From: Paludibacteraceae bacterium
GTDB lineage: Bacteria; Bacteroidota; Bacteroidia; Bacteroidales; Paludibacteraceae
Reading direction: 5' to 3'
Assembly: GCA_024692565.1 (NCBI GenBank)
Contig: JAILMN010000009.1
Coordinates: 1 to 64,000, forward strand
DNA: 64,000 nucleotides
The first letter of the stretch is position 1. Each line of letters begins with the position of its first letter. Below the pieces are notes generated by a model that did no database searches, had not been told where the DNA came from, and worked only from the letters and a program-made list of their open reading frames with translations. Of the stretch, positions 1-7,888 are shown piece by piece. Made by a program: the position numbers and the translations under genes.

Positions 1-894
1 ATGCAGCTTGGCGATGAAGTAATCGTTCCGGCTAATACGTACATTGCTTCTATTCTTGCTATCACCGAGAATGGTCTGAAACCGGTATTAATAGAGCCTA
101 ATCCGGAAACATTGGAGATTGATGACACCAAGATAGAAGCAGCCATCACTCCACGCACGAAATCTATTCTTATTGTGCATCTCTATGGTCGTTGCGCAAT
201 GACGGAGAAGATAGCTGAGATTTGTAAGAAGCATAACTTACGGCTGGTAGAAGATAATGCTCAAGCGCACGGCTGTCTTTGGAATGGCAAACGTACCGGT
301 TCTATTGGTGAAGCCGCTGGTCATTCCTTCTATCCGGGTAAGAACCTCGGCGCATTAGGTGACGCTGGAGCTGTAACTACCGACAATAAGGAGTTGGCGG
401 ATGCTATGCGTGCACTTGCCAACTATGGCTCACAACGCAAATATGTCTTTAAATATACAGGCCGTAATAGCCGTTTAGACGAGATCCAAGCCGCTATACT
501 TGACATCAAGTTGTGCCACTTGGACGATGACATTGCTTTGCGTCAGCAAGTTGCGGATTATTTCTACGACCACATTTCCAATCCACTCATTTCTCTGCCG
601 ACACGCTTGCTACACCAACAAAACGTGTATCACTTGTTCCCGATATTGGTATCAGACGGCAAGCGTGACGCTCTGCACGATTATTTGGAGCAACGCGGCA
701 TAGGCACCGTTATTCATTATCCTATTGCTCCGCACAAACAAGAGTGCTATGCGCGTGAGACATGGAACATTCCACAATTATCCCTTCCGATAACCGAACG
801 TCTCGCTGATGAAGAACTCTCCTTACCGATGAGTCCGTGCATAACTTTAGAGCAATTAGAGTATGTGGTAAAAACTATTAACGAATTTGCATAA
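1..894 (+). CDS. DegT/DnrJ/EryC1/StrS-family PLP sugar aminotransferase (5' end outside window)
   Basis: [23 protein letters not shown] and [21 protein letters not shown] motifs typical of DegT aminotransferases; ORF open at left edge. Confidence 0.93.
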   Translation: MQLGDEVIVPANTYIASILAITENGLKPVLIEPNPETLEIDDTKIEAAITPRTKSILIVHLYGRCAMTEKIAEICKKHNLRLVEDNAQAHGCLWNGKRTGSIGEAAGHSFYPGKNLGALGDAGAVTTDNKELADAMRALANYGSQRKYVFKYTGRNSRLDEIQAAILDIKLCHLDDDIALRQQVADYFYDHISNPLISLPTRLLHQQNVYHLFPILVSDGKRDALHDYLEQRGIGTVIHYPIAPHKQECYARETWNIPQLSLPITERLADEELSLPMSPCITLEQLEYVVKTINEFA

Positions 895-905
895 ATATTT
901 CAGCT

Positions 906-1115
906 ATGTTCAAACATACTAAACGACTTTTGTCCGACATCCGTTTCTGGTGTCAAGAGATCAAACTCCGTCACCGCGAGAACACAGAGTGGGAGCGCAT
1001 CGAAGATGAAGAATGGCGTCATCCGATGGCTGGCTTTGGTTACTACACCACCATCAAACGCAACCGCGCCGAACGTAAACGCATTCACGCAGAACAACGC
1101 GAATTGATTAGCTAA
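906..1115 (+). CDS. small hypothetical protein
   Basis: 69-aa ORF 11 bp after the aminotransferase, same strand; no recognised domain. Confidence 0.4.
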   Translation: MFKHTKRLLSDIRFWCQEIKLRHRENTEWERIEDEEWRHPMAGFGYYTTIKRNRAERKRIHAEQRELIS

Positions 1116-1121
1116 TCGCCT

Positions 1122-1370
1122 ATGCTTATAGCCGTCAGATTTCGATATTACACCGCCACAACTCCCTCGTTTGATATTGTGGAGTTGAACGACAAACAAT
1201 GGCGTGAGTTCTTCTTGTTGGAGCGTAGTTTTATGCGCATGGAGTGGATGATCAATTTCCTCAACTGTCAACACCTCCGTCATAAGATCAAAGAACTCTG
1301 GTGGATTCCCATTGACGACCAATCTGCTCTCCATATTGACGAATCCGCTGTCATTCACAAACGCGACTAA
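1122..1370 (+). CDS. small hypothetical protein
   Basis: 82-aa ORF directly downstream, same strand; no recognised domain. Confidence 0.4.
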   Translation: MLIAVRFRYYTATTPSFDIVELNDKQWREFFLLERSFMRMEWMINFLNCQHLRHKIKELWWIPIDDQSALHIDESAVIHKRD

Positions 1371-1411
1371 AGATTCTTCCTTTGTGCCGACTATCAGTCG
1401 GTCGTTTCATT

Positions 1412-1441
1412 CGGTCACATCTCTGTGACCGTTTTTTCTTT
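1412..1441 (+). terminator. intrinsic terminator
   Basis: cggtcaca-tctc-tgtgaccg perfect 8-bp stem, 4-nt loop, followed by ttttttcttt. Confidence 0.75.
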
Positions 1442-1716
1442 GCATTTCGTCGATTGTCAATCGGCATAGTTTCGTTCATTGTGTTGGATGTCATCCAGCA
1501 AAGGGATATTAAGCAAATTTTACGCTCAGTGTATATTTTGCTTTTAAACATTTTTGGGATAGTTTTGGTGCTGCATTTTTTTTTGCTTTATCGTAAAAAT
1601 GACAGAAATCGGTACGAAATTCATAGTGAAATGACGGAATAAGTGTATAGATTTAGATGCAAGAAATGGACTAAGTGTATATTTTGATGCAAAAATAATA
1701 GAAAATGTGTAAAATA

Positions 1717-1748
1717 TTTGCACAATTTATTTATTTTTTGTACCTTTG
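1717..1748 (+). promoter_or_regulatory. Bacteroidota-type promoter for the rSAM/RiPP locus
   Basis: TTTG (1717-1720), 20-nt spacer, TACCTTTG (1741-1748). Confidence 0.65.
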
Positions 1749-1810
1749 CACTTGATTTTAGAATATAATATATTCTTCTTAAAATGCAATAGACTAAGTT
1801 CAATCTGCTG

Positions 1811-1879
1811 ATGGAGAATTTTTACATGAAGGATCTAAATAGATTTAAGTTTAACATTTACACCCAGGGTCTAAATTAA
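1811..1879 (+). CDS. possible 22-aa leader/uORF peptide MENFYMKDLNRFKFNIYTQGLN
   Basis: ATG...TAA ending 2 nt before the rSAM ATG at 1882, in the 5' leader of the locus. Confidence 0.3.
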   Translation: MENFYMKDLNRFKFNIYTQGLN

Positions 1880-1881
1880 TT

Positions 1882-3003
1882 ATGGGGGTATTTAAGAATC
1901 ACATATTATTTACATGCCCTATGTCTACGATAATGCCCATCGTACGACCTATTGGGAATTCATGTAACTTAAGGTGTGCATATTGTTACTATAACTCGAT
2001 AGATCAGAAATTATGTTCATCGAAAGTTATGTCGGACAAGATACTGGAGACTTTTATTTCGCAATTCATCGAATTATCAGGAAAAGAAGTTACTTTCGTA
2101 TGGCATGGTGGAGAACCTTTATTGGCGGGTATTGATTTTTTTAAACGAGTCATTGAAATTGAAAATTTATACAAAAGAAAAGGTCAGGTCGTTAAGAACA
2201 ACATTCAAACGAATGGTACTTTAATAAATAAGATATGGGCATCTTTCTTCAAAGAGCAAGACTTTCATATAGGAATGAGTTTAGATGGTATTCGTTGTTG
2301 CCATGATATGTTTCGTAAAAATCAATATGGGAATGGAAGTTTTACTCAAGTTATTACTGCTATTAACTTGCTGCGTGAATATAATATAGAACCAGGTATA
2401 TTGCAAACAGTGACACGTTTTTCTTTGAAGTATCTAAGAGAAAACTTTGATTTCTTTGTTGATGACTTAAAATTAACAAAATGGGGAGTAAACGTATACA
2501 ATGATGCAGGAAATATAAACCCCTTGCTGAAAAATCAATCATTATCGAATGATGAATATTTCTTTTTGTACAAGTCTCTCTTTGAATTTTGGTTGCAAAG
2601 AAATAACCCTGCTATAGAGATTAGAGAAATTAACACATTTATTAGTGGCGTTCTGGGGAAATATTCTGGCATTTGTCAAAATTCAGGTATATGCTCTTCT
2701 TTTATTGCAGTAGACCCAGATGGAACCATTACTCCAACATGCGAGAGTTTCTTTATTAATGATCGATATAAGATAAATAATAATCTTTTAAATAATAAGT
2801 TATTAACCATTCTTAATGGCGACATGAGATTAAATTACTCTAAGGTAATTAATCATATACCCACAGAATGTGCAGAATGCGAATGGTTCTCTGCATGCTT
2901 TAACGGATGCACTATGCAAAGAGACAAAAAAAATCATTATATATATTGCAAAGGAAGGAAAAAATTATTCTCATACTTGTGGGGATATTTGAATAATGTT
3001 TAA
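1882..3003 (+). CDS. radical SAM/SPASM peptide maturase (GrrM/anSME-like)
   Basis: CNLRCAYC (CxxxCxxC cluster), TFVWHGGEPLLAG, QTNGTL, SPASM Cys set CQNSGIC...TPTCES...CAECEWFSACFNGC...YC. Confidence 0.93.
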   Translation: MGVFKNHILFTCPMSTIMPIVRPIGNSCNLRCAYCYYNSIDQKLCSSKVMSDKILETFISQFIELSGKEVTFVWHGGEPLLAGIDFFKRVIEIENLYKRKGQVVKNNIQTNGTLINKIWASFFKEQDFHIGMSLDGIRCCHDMFRKNQYGNGSFTQVITAINLLREYNIEPGILQTVTRFSLKYLRENFDFFVDDLKLTKWGVNVYNDAGNINPLLKNQSLSNDEYFFLYKSLFEFWLQRNNPAIEIREINTFISGVLGKYSGICQNSGICSSFIAVDPDGTITPTCESFFINDRYKINNNLLNNKLLTILNGDMRLNYSKVINHIPTECAECEWFSACFNGCTMQRDKKNHYIYCKGRKKLFSYLWGYLNNV

Positions 3004-3021
3004 CCATATTAATTCCGCGTT

Positions 3022-3198
3022 ATGAATGCTTGTCTAAATTCACAAAATGCTCTAGCTTATTTGATTGAAAGAGTACAAAAGAGACCATCAATCATAGCCT
3101 CCCCAAGGGCTTTTATACCCCATGATGATGTGATCTCAAAAAACTATCAGGGAAATCATCAGAATTGGAACAATGGTGGCTTTACAAATCATCATTAG
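3022..3198 (+). CDS. candidate RiPP precursor peptide, 58 aa (not in ORF track)
   Basis: Translated by hand: MNACLNSQNALAYLIERVQKRPSIIASPRAFIPHDDVISKNYQGNHQNWNNGGFTNHH*; lies between maturase and methyltransferase; C-terminal HQN, WNN, FTN motifs. Confidence 0.85.
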   Translation: MNACLNSQNALAYLIERVQKRPSIIASPRAFIPHDDVISKNYQGNHQNWNNGGFTNHH

Positions 3199-3201
3199 AG
3201 G

Positions 3202-3235
3202 AAAGGCATGAAGGCATGTGCTCCTTCATGCCTTT
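3202..3235 (+). promoter_or_regulatory. 13-bp inverted repeat hairpin just after the precursor stop codon
   Basis: aaaggcatgaagg-catgtgct-ccttcatgccttt perfect 13-bp stem with 8-nt loop. Confidence 0.8.
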
Positions 3236-3817
3236 AATTGTATGAGGAAATTTTACAAGACACAATACGAGTTCTACTCTTCTTATTGTCTGGGCAAAAC
3301 AATATATGAGAGAAATGGTTTTGATGAATACCCGGAAACAGCGTATTCAATATTTATCAGTGCAATTGAGACATTGCCAGAAAAATCTTTAACAATAATC
3401 GACATCGGTTGTGGCAATGCTTCGTTATTAAAATATATTATTAGTTATACAAAAAAGAAAATCATACCATTTGGCGTAGATTTTTTAAGTGCCTCAATCA
3501 AAGAAGCACAGTCATATATATTACCCCTATTCTCCAATAATTTTTTGTGTGTTAATGCTATCGATTATATTTGGAAGCGTTCTTTTGATATAGTATTATT
3601 CGATCCGAGTATTTTAGCTAAAGACGATATTAACACTTTTTTTCAACGTATTAAACTATCAAAATCTCATTACTGCATAGTGTACGTATATTCAGATGCT
3701 ATCAGAATGCTTAAGATAGCGAATATAGTGGAAATTTTGCCTTCATTTGTTTCTGATAAGAACATATTATATGTAACACAAACAGAACAAATTTCATTAG
3801 TATTGTTTCATTTATAA
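3218..3817 (+). CDS. class I SAM-dependent methyltransferase-like protein (start may be 3242)
   Basis: TIIDIGCGNASLLKYI motif I; FGVDFLSASIKEAQ; FDIVLFDPS; same strand downstream of precursor. Confidence 0.75.
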   Translation: MLLHAFNCMRKFYKTQYEFYSSYCLGKTIYERNGFDEYPETAYSIFISAIETLPEKSLTIIDIGCGNASLLKYIISYTKKKIIPFGVDFLSASIKEAQSYILPLFSNNFLCVNAIDYIWKRSFDIVLFDPSILAKDDINTFFQRIKLSKSHYCIVYVYSDAIRMLKIANIVEILPSFVSDKNILYVTQTEQISLVLFHL

Positions 3818-3926
3818 TCCATATCTTCATAAAAGAACACAAACGGATATAAAATGAGAAAAAATATTGAAGAATGTTATTGAATGTATAAAAAATAGAA
3901 GAAAAAATACTTTTTTTACAAAAATA

Positions 3927-3959
3927 TTTGCATATGTCAAAAAAAAGCAGTACCTTTGC
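3927..3959 (+). promoter_or_regulatory. 33-bp conserved promoter module copy
   Basis: TTTGCATATGTCAAAAAAAAGCAGTACCTTTGC. Confidence 0.85.
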
Positions 3960-4000
3960 GCTCGTAAAAATTGTGTCTACACACAAAAAATGCAAATAAC

Positions 4001-5254
4001 ATGAATATACATCGTCCCATTTACCTGCAAAAACTTATCGATCGTCGTCATAACGGCATGATAAAAATCATAACCGGTATGCGCCGAAGCGGGAAGTCAT
4101 ATTTGCTTTTTAACCTGTTTGCCGATTATTTGAAAGGCGAGGGTGTAGATAATCAACATATCATCGCTATCGACCTGGAAAATATCTACAATGAGCACCT
4201 TCGAGAACCGTTGGAGGTGTTACAACATATAGACAGTCAGGTCAAAGATTCGAAAGAGTACTATGTGCTCATTGATGAGGTACAGTTACTCAATCGTTTT
4301 GAGGAAGTGCTGAATACGCTGCAGAAGCGTCCAAATATCGATGTATATGTTACCGGCAGCAATGCCCGATTCTTATCCAAGGATGTGATAACTACTTTCC
4401 GTGGTCGTGGCGATGAAGTGCGGGTACATCCTTTGAGTTTCTGTGAATATATATCTGCGCAGGCAGACATTTCCTTTATGGAACGTCATTTAAACGATTA
4501 CATGCGTCTGGGTGGACTGCCACAGACCATTGCCATGCAGCGTGAAGAACAGAAACGCGACTATTTGCAGCACTTGTTCGAAAATACATATCTGCTGGAT
4601 ATCAAGGAGCGGTATGATATACGTAACGATGATGACCTGGTAGAGTTGATAGATATTGTGGCAAGCAGTATAGGCAGCCTAACCAACCCTACCAAAATAA
4701 CCAACACATTCAAGTCCGTCAAGCAAAGCAACATTGCTCGTGACACGGTCAAGAACTATATCGACTACATGCAAGATGCGTTTCTCATAGAAAAGGCTAT
4801 TCGCTATGACATCAAGGGGCGCAAGTATATTGACTCGCCTGCAAAATATTACTTTGACGACTTGGGCTTGCGTAACGCGCGTTTGAATTTCCGTCAAACG
4901 GAGCCTACCCATCTGATGGAAAACCTCATATACAATGAACTGCGCTTACGTGGCTATTCGGTTGACGTGGGACAAGTCAATGTCTTTACGAAAAACGAAG
5001 AGGGTAAGACTGAACGAAGGCAACTGGAAGTGGATTTTGTTTGTAACCAAGGTGACCGCCGACTGTACATCCAATCGGCTCTCAATATAGATAGCGAAGA
5101 CAAGCAAAATCAAGAATTGGCGTCGCTGAAAAAGATAGACGACAACTTTCAAAAAGTGGTTATTGTTGGCGGTATGCAACCTACCTATCGTAACAATGAC
5201 GGGATATTGATACTTAATATCTTTGACTTCCTATTGAATAAAGTAACTGTTTAA
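4001..5254 (+). CDS. AAA ATPase, DUF4143 (AAA_14) family
   Basis: ITGMRRSGKSYLLF Walker A, YYVLIDEVQLL Walker B, VYVTGSNARFLSKDV, C-terminal LEVDFVCNQGDRRLYIQSA. Confidence 0.9.
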   Translation: MNIHRPIYLQKLIDRRHNGMIKIITGMRRSGKSYLLFNLFADYLKGEGVDNQHIIAIDLENIYNEHLREPLEVLQHIDSQVKDSKEYYVLIDEVQLLNRFEEVLNTLQKRPNIDVYVTGSNARFLSKDVITTFRGRGDEVRVHPLSFCEYISAQADISFMERHLNDYMRLGGLPQTIAMQREEQKRDYLQHLFENTYLLDIKERYDIRNDDDLVELIDIVASSIGSLTNPTKITNTFKSVKQSNIARDTVKNYIDYMQDAFLIEKAIRYDIKGRKYIDSPAKYYFDDLGLRNARLNFRQTEPTHLMENLIYNELRLRGYSVDVGQVNVFTKNEEGKTERRQLEVDFVCNQGDRRLYIQSALNIDSEDKQNQELASLKKIDDNFQKVVIVGGMQPTYRNNDGILILNIFDFLLNKVTV

Positions 5255-5292
5255 CGTTTTTACCCCAAAACCGAATAGAAACCGCAACACCT

Positions 5293-5415
5293 ATGACGAA
5301 TAATATTTTTCAAGGTCAATCGGTCAAGTCTTCGGCTATCAGTATGGTGCTCAATCGTTGGAAAGCCAACCACAAGATCGAGCAAATCGGCGAAGCACAA
5401 TTCCGCAAACTCTAA
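5293..5415 (+). CDS. small ORF, 40 aa
   Basis: MTNNIFQGQSVKSSAISMVLNRWKANHKIEQIGEAQFRKL* followed by a terminator hairpin; unknown family, could be a gene fragment. Confidence 0.35.
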   Translation: MTNNIFQGQSVKSSAISMVLNRWKANHKIEQIGEAQFRKL

Positions 5416-5420
5416 TCGTC

Positions 5421-5450
5421 AAGCACCCGGGGCAAACACCTCGGGTGCTT
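5421..5450 (+). terminator. terminator-like hairpin
   Basis: aagcacccg ... cgggtgctt 9-bp stem. Confidence 0.6.
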
Positions 5451-5738
5451 CATTCACATTTTCACAGATTCACACAAAAATGTGAGTAAAATGCAGAAAA
5501 ATTTCGAGGGCACCGACACGGCTACGCCGTCCCACCTCGAAATATAAGAGGAGATGGAGCAAGATCAAAAAACGGAGTAAACTCCTTATTCCTTGTCCAA
5601 CACAGTCCAATCTATACGAGTATAATTGGCCTAAATTGTCCAAGAAGCATTGTGAAAATGCATTTTTTTGATTTTGCTAAAGAAAAATTTGCATATGTGC
5701 GATTTTTGTTGTAATTTTGCGGCGCAAAATTTTTTGGT

Positions 5739-7091
5739 ATGGTACATGATTTATATGTTTTGATGATCACGGCGGGCATAGTGAGTCTGCTTTTCAAGCT
5801 GCTCAAGCAGCCGGTGGTATTGGGCTACATCGTAGCCGGAGTGTTGGTAGGACCGAACCTGTTCGGCGATAACTGGGTGGACCCCGAGAACGTGGAAGCA
5901 TGGGGTAACATCGGCGTGCTATTCGTGCTGTTCTGCATCGGTTTGGAGTTTCGGTTAAAGAACCTGTTCCAGAGCGGGAAGGTAGCGCTGGTAGGCGCGG
6001 CAACGATCATCGTCGGCATGCTCGTGTTGGGTTACGGCGTGGGTCGATTTGCGCTGATGGACAACATGAACTCGCTCTTCCTGGCGGCGATGCTGTGCAT
6101 GAGCAGTACGACCATCGTGATGAAAGCGATAGACGAGGCGGGGCTGAGCAAAGCGCGGTTCGTGAAAGGCGCGACAGGTATCCTGATTCTGGAGGACATC
6201 GTAGCCGTTGTGCTGCTGGTATTGCTGTCCAGCATCGCGGTGAAGAACAGTTTCGAGGGCGTGGAGTTGCTCAAGAAAGTAGGCGTGTTAGCGATCACGT
6301 TAGTGGTATGGTTCGTGGTCGGTATATTGATCATCCCGACTTTCCTTCGTAAGGTTCGTCCGTACCTGAACGACGAGACGCTGATCATCTTGGCCTTAGG
6401 TCTGTGTTTGGGCATGGTGCTGACCGCTGAAGAGGCGGGATTCAGTAGTGCCCTCGGTGCGTTCGTGATGGGAATGGTGCTGGCCGAGACACTCGAGTCG
6501 CACCGTATCGAGCATCTGATGGCGCCGCTGAAGAATGTGTTCGCCGCGATCTTCTTTGTGTCCGTGGGCATGATGATCAATCCTTCTTCGCTCGTGACCT
6601 ATTGGCCGTCGATACTGATTGTATCCATCGTCATCATCGTAGGTATGATCACGTTCGGCACGCTGGGTTGCTGGTGGGGCGGCGAGACGATGAAAGATGC
6701 AATGAGCACGGGATTCTCGTTCGTGCAGATAGGCGAGTTCTCATTCATCATCGCGGCGCTGGGAAGCAAACTGGGTGTGACCGATCCGGCGATCTATCCG
6801 ATCATCGTGGCATCGAGTGTGCTGACCACTTTCCTCACGCCGTATATCATGAAAGCAACCGTGCCGTGCTATGACTTCCTGTATAGCCATGCTTCGCCGC
6901 GTCTGAAGGCGAAAATAGACAAACGTGAAGCGGATGTGGCGAAGGCTGAGAAAGCGGCAGCGAATGCTTCGACAGAAGATAAATTTCAGTTGCACCGCGA
7001 GAAGGCTAACCGCGTGCTGCGGCATACGGTGGTCGCCAAACGGGTGGTGAATCTGTTTTTTGAAAACATGAGTGAGAATGATAATGAGTAA
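5739..7091 (+). CDS. CPA2-family cation:proton antiporter (KefB/NhaS-like)
   Basis: GYIVAGVLVGPNLFG, FCIGLEF, many TM helices, SSALGAFVMGMVLAET, FFVSVGMMINP. Confidence 0.92.
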   Translation: MVHDLYVLMITAGIVSLLFKLLKQPVVLGYIVAGVLVGPNLFGDNWVDPENVEAWGNIGVLFVLFCIGLEFRLKNLFQSGKVALVGAATIIVGMLVLGYGVGRFALMDNMNSLFLAAMLCMSSTTIVMKAIDEAGLSKARFVKGATGILILEDIVAVVLLVLLSSIAVKNSFEGVELLKKVGVLAITLVVWFVVGILIIPTFLRKVRPYLNDETLIILALGLCLGMVLTAEEAGFSSALGAFVMGMVLAETLESHRIEHLMAPLKNVFAAIFFVSVGMMINPSSLVTYWPSILIVSIVIIVGMITFGTLGCWWGGETMKDAMSTGFSFVQIGEFSFIIAALGSKLGVTDPAIYPIIVASSVLTTFLTPYIMKATVPCYDFLYSHASPRLKAKIDKREADVAKAEKAAANASTEDKFQLHREKANRVLRHTVVAKRVVNLFFENMSENDNE

Positions 7092-7097
7092 AGTGCA

Positions 7098-7865
7098 ATG
7101 TGTAAGGTTTATTTATTGGCGCTGATGCTGCTGGTAGCAGGCATCGCGCAGGCTCAGGAGAAGAGTGACAGCGTGACGGTGAGTGTTCCGCAGGAGGAGA
7201 TTCCGCTGTGGAAACAGAAGTTGTACTACGGGTATAACTTCGACATCTATTTCCACCACGACTCGCGGACGGACAAGAAAGAGAACGGCTGGTCGATTGC
7301 CCTCACGCCCGAAATAGGATGGAAGTTGAAAGAGCGGATCTACTTGGGTCTGCGTTTCGGCGGCTCGTTCCAAGATACATATACCAGTTATACCTATATG
7401 CGCGTGGACAGCACCAAATATACGGAGGACATCCGCGTGATGCACGGTTCATGGGAAGTGGCGCCTTACATGCGTTATCGCCTGAAGACGCTCTTTAACG
7501 GCAAGGTGGGTATCTGGCTCGAGGCGCACCTCTATACGGGCATGGAGTTTCCCCGCGTGGTGGACGGTATAGTGAAAGGTACAGACTATGAAGGCCTGCG
7601 CTACAACCTGACGTACGGTCTGCAGGTGTCGCCGGTCATCACGTATCAGTTCAACCGCAAGAGCACGTTCCAGGTGTTCTTCTCCATCCTGAGCTTCGGC
7701 TACAGCGGCACGACGCGGTTCTATGAAGACCCGCTGACCGGCGCGCGACACAACGAGTACAGCAACGATGTGATCATCTTCTCGGGTAAGTTGCGCAACC
7801 TGATAGCCAACCAACTCACGCCGGGTTTGTACGGCTTGCGTTTCGGTGTGCAGAAGAGCTTTTGA
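7098..7865 (+). CDS. outer-membrane beta-barrel family protein, hypothetical
   Basis: Signal peptide MCKVYLLALMLLVAGIAQAQ; alternating aromatic strands; terminal ...FGVQKSF. Confidence 0.7.
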   Translation: MCKVYLLALMLLVAGIAQAQEKSDSVTVSVPQEEIPLWKQKLYYGYNFDIYFHHDSRTDKKENGWSIALTPEIGWKLKERIYLGLRFGGSFQDTYTSYTYMRVDSTKYTEDIRVMHGSWEVAPYMRYRLKTLFNGKVGIWLEAHLYTGMEFPRVVDGIVKGTDYEGLRYNLTYGLQVSPVITYQFNRKSTFQVFFSILSFGYSGTTRFYEDPLTGARHNEYSNDVIIFSGKLRNLIANQLTPGLYGLRFGVQKSF

Positions 7866-7888
7866 CAGGTAATAGGTAATAGGTGAGG
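7866..7888. repeat. 7-bp-period tandem repeat
   Basis: c-AGGTAAT-AGGTAAT-AGGTGAG-g; contains the GTG start (7883) of the next gene. Confidence 0.7.

Noticed and set aside
906-1370. Two small ORFs after the aminotransferase as a toxin-antitoxin pair
   Set aside because: Only size and adjacency support it; no recognisable toxin or antitoxin motif.
4001-5254. DUF4143 ATPase as part of the RiPP cluster (export or immunity)
   Set aside because: It has its own strong promoter copy at 3927-3959, different base composition, and the family is not a transporter.
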